From contig JAQCLE010000030.1 of the NCBI GenBank assembly GCA_027592755.1, positions 1 to 36,085 on the forward strand: DNA of 36,085 nucleotides, written 5' to 3'. The notes beneath the pieces were generated by a model. The model was not told where the DNA came from. It did not search any database and saw nothing but the letters and a program-made list of their open reading frames with translations. Positions 35,113 through 36,085 of the stretch are shown in pieces (the first letter of the stretch is position 1; every line of letters begins with the position of its first letter). This DNA is from Bacteroidota bacterium. GTDB lineage: Bacteria; Bacteroidota; Bacteroidia; Cytophagales; Cyclobacteriaceae. Position numbers and translations under genes: made by a program.

Positions 35113-35868
35113 ATGAAGAGGAATTTCAAAATTATGACAACCCATAGGACAGCCATATTGGTTATGCTTTGTGCCAATTATTCTAATGGACAGGACACTC
35201 CTTTCAAATTTGAATTTGGGACTACTGAAACTTCTAACAGTTTGATTTTAGGGGGTGAAGAAAGCAAGGAAACAATTGGCTGGGTTAATGTCAACACCGA
35301 AGAAAGCACCTGGGAAAATCGTGGCGAACTGCTTGTCTGTACAGGAAATCCTATTGGAGTGGTAAGGTCTGAAAAACAGTTTGAAAACTTTATGTTGCAT
35401 GTCGAGTGGAGACATATGGAGCCAGGAGGAAACTCAGGAATGTTTATGTGGAGCAATGCGATTCCCGGAGAAAAGAATCGCCTGCCTGATGGCGTGGAAG
35501 TGCAGATGCTGGAGTTGGATTGGGTGAACCTCAACAAAAGGAATGGTGAAACACCACCCATTGCCTATGTTCATGGAGAGCTTTTTGGTGTGGGAGGCGT
35601 TAATACCGTTCCTGATAACCCCAGAGGTGAAAGAAGTAAGTCCATTGAAAACCGATGCAAAGGTCGCGGAGAATGGAACACCTATGATGTTATCTGTGTT
35701 GATGGTGTGATCAAGCTTTCCGTCAATGGTAAATTCGTGAATGGCATCAGCCAGTCATCACAAAGAAAAGGCTACATCTGTTTGGAATCTGAAGGCGCTG
35801 AGATTCATTTTCGCAACCTTAAAGTCGTAACATTACCTTCTGGAATGGCTTCTTCAGATAATCGCTGA
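35113..35868 (+). CDS. DUF1080 (3-keto-disaccharide hydrolase family) protein
   Basis: This 251-residue exported protein has a signal peptide beginning at Met 35113 or 35134 ([20 protein letters not shown]). The DUF1080 fold is a concanavalin-like beta-sandwich, with motifs [52 protein letters not shown] and [20 protein letters not shown]. Members hydrolyse or eliminate 3-keto-glycosides made by Gfo/Idh/MocA-type oxidoreductases. This gene follows such a gene by 5 bases, which supports that pathway. With the oxidoreductase broken, this enzyme may lack its substrate. Confidence 0.85.
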   Translation: MKRNFKIMTTHRTAILVMLCANYSNGQDTPFKFEFGTTETSNSLILGGEESKETIGWVNVNTEESTWENRGELLVCTGNPIGVVRSEKQFENFMLHVEWRHMEPGGNSGMFMWSNAIPGEKNRLPDGVEVQMLELDWVNLNKRNGETPPIAYVHGELFGVGGVNTVPDNPRGERSKSIENRCKGRGEWNTYDVICVDGVIKLSVNGKFVNGISQSSQRKGYICLESEGAEIHFRNLKVVTLPSGMASSDNR

Positions 35869-35876
35869 AAAATACA

Positions 35877-36085
35877 TCAAACATCCAACAACGCCCTGGT
35901 GGCCTTATTGATGCGTGCCAGGGTTTCTTTACGGATATAGCGCTTTTGATCTACCTGCTGAGGTTGGGCATGCTGACAAAAATAACTATGCACGGCCCGA
36001 CGAGGCTTATCAGTTTGGTTGATCGTACCTCCATGCCAGGTGTGGGAATTAAAAATTACTACGGTGCCAGCCGGTGCTTCCAAAA
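35877..36085 (-). CDS. Phytanoyl-CoA dioxygenase (PhyH) family protein, C-terminal part, cut by window end
   Basis: Only the last 69 or so codons are in the window; the start lies beyond 36085. The sequence APAGTVVIFNSHTWHGGTIN, followed by TDKPRRAVHSYF, is the C-terminal part of the Fe(II)/2-oxoglutarate dioxygenase core. It holds the distal iron-binding His (in HTWHGG) and the Arg that binds 2-oxoglutarate (PRRAVH). The substrate is unknown; PhyH family members often sit in Bacteroidota sugar or osmolyte loci. It is convergent with the DUF1080 gene. Confidence 0.8.
   Translation of the reverse strand, partial: LEAPAGTVVIFNSHTWHGGTINQTDKPRRAVHSYFCQHAQPQQVDQKRYIRKETLARINKATRALLDV

Noticed and set aside
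1-36085. Global stop-codon reassignment to explain the in-frame stops
   Set aside because: Many intact genes end cleanly at TAA, TGA or TAG with neighbours starting within a few bases, and the interrupted frames use all three stops.

Overview
The window looks like chromosomal DNA of a member of the Bacteroidota, most likely a marine, Cytophagales-like polysaccharide degrader. The evidence is a TonB-dependent receptor paired with a DUF4249 lipoprotein, a DUF5916 outer-membrane protein, many exported lipoproteins with LxxC-type lipoboxes, few clear Shine-Dalgarno sequences, and exported Gfo/Idh/MocA, DUF1080, sulfatase and PVC-type cytochrome genes. This placement is inferred from gene content. 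There are no rRNA or tRNA genes.

Layout: 147-3671 holds a TonB-dependent receptor with an in-frame stop just after its signal peptide, plus its DUF4249 lipoprotein partner. Positions 3782-12741 form a sugar-acid catabolic locus: a UxaA/GarD-type altronate dehydratase, a large HEAT-repeat lipoprotein with a C-terminal cytochrome c site, and a four-gene minus-strand operon (Tat-exported Gfo/Idh/MocA oxidoreductase, then TRAP transporter dctP, dctQ and dctM). Positions 12871-21022 hold a RidA-like protein, an unrecognised secreted protein, two sulfatases of different subtypes, a GH9 glycosidase lipoprotein and a DUF2891 lipoprotein. This suggests breakdown of a sulfated, uronate-containing polysaccharide at the cell surface, followed by import of the sugar acid by TRAP and dehydration by UxaA. 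Positions 21031-24681 hold proC, two tandem membrane-anchored alpha/beta hydrolases and a DUF3592 protein flanked by intergenic palindromic repeats. Positions 25007-27844 are the wreck of an RND-TolC efflux operon. Positions 28070-31387 hold two small lipoproteins, a transglutaminase-like lipoprotein, a truncated flavin monooxygenase fused to an MFS transporter tail, and an unrecognised protein. Positions 31656-36085 hold a DUF5916 protein, a second Gfo/Idh/MocA gene with two internal stops, a DUF1080 protein and the 3' end of a PhyH-type dioxygenase gene.

The most striking property is the density of broken genes. Six loci are interrupted or truncated: the TonB receptor, TolC, RND pump, FMO/MFS fusion, a small repeat lipoprotein and the second Gfo/Idh/MocA gene. 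There are five in-frame stops that leave the reading frame intact on both sides, and they use TAA, TGA and TAG. Either this is a genome in active decay (for example a host-associated lineage), or the assembly carries errors. Global stop-codon reassignment is unlikely because intact genes here end normally at these same codons.
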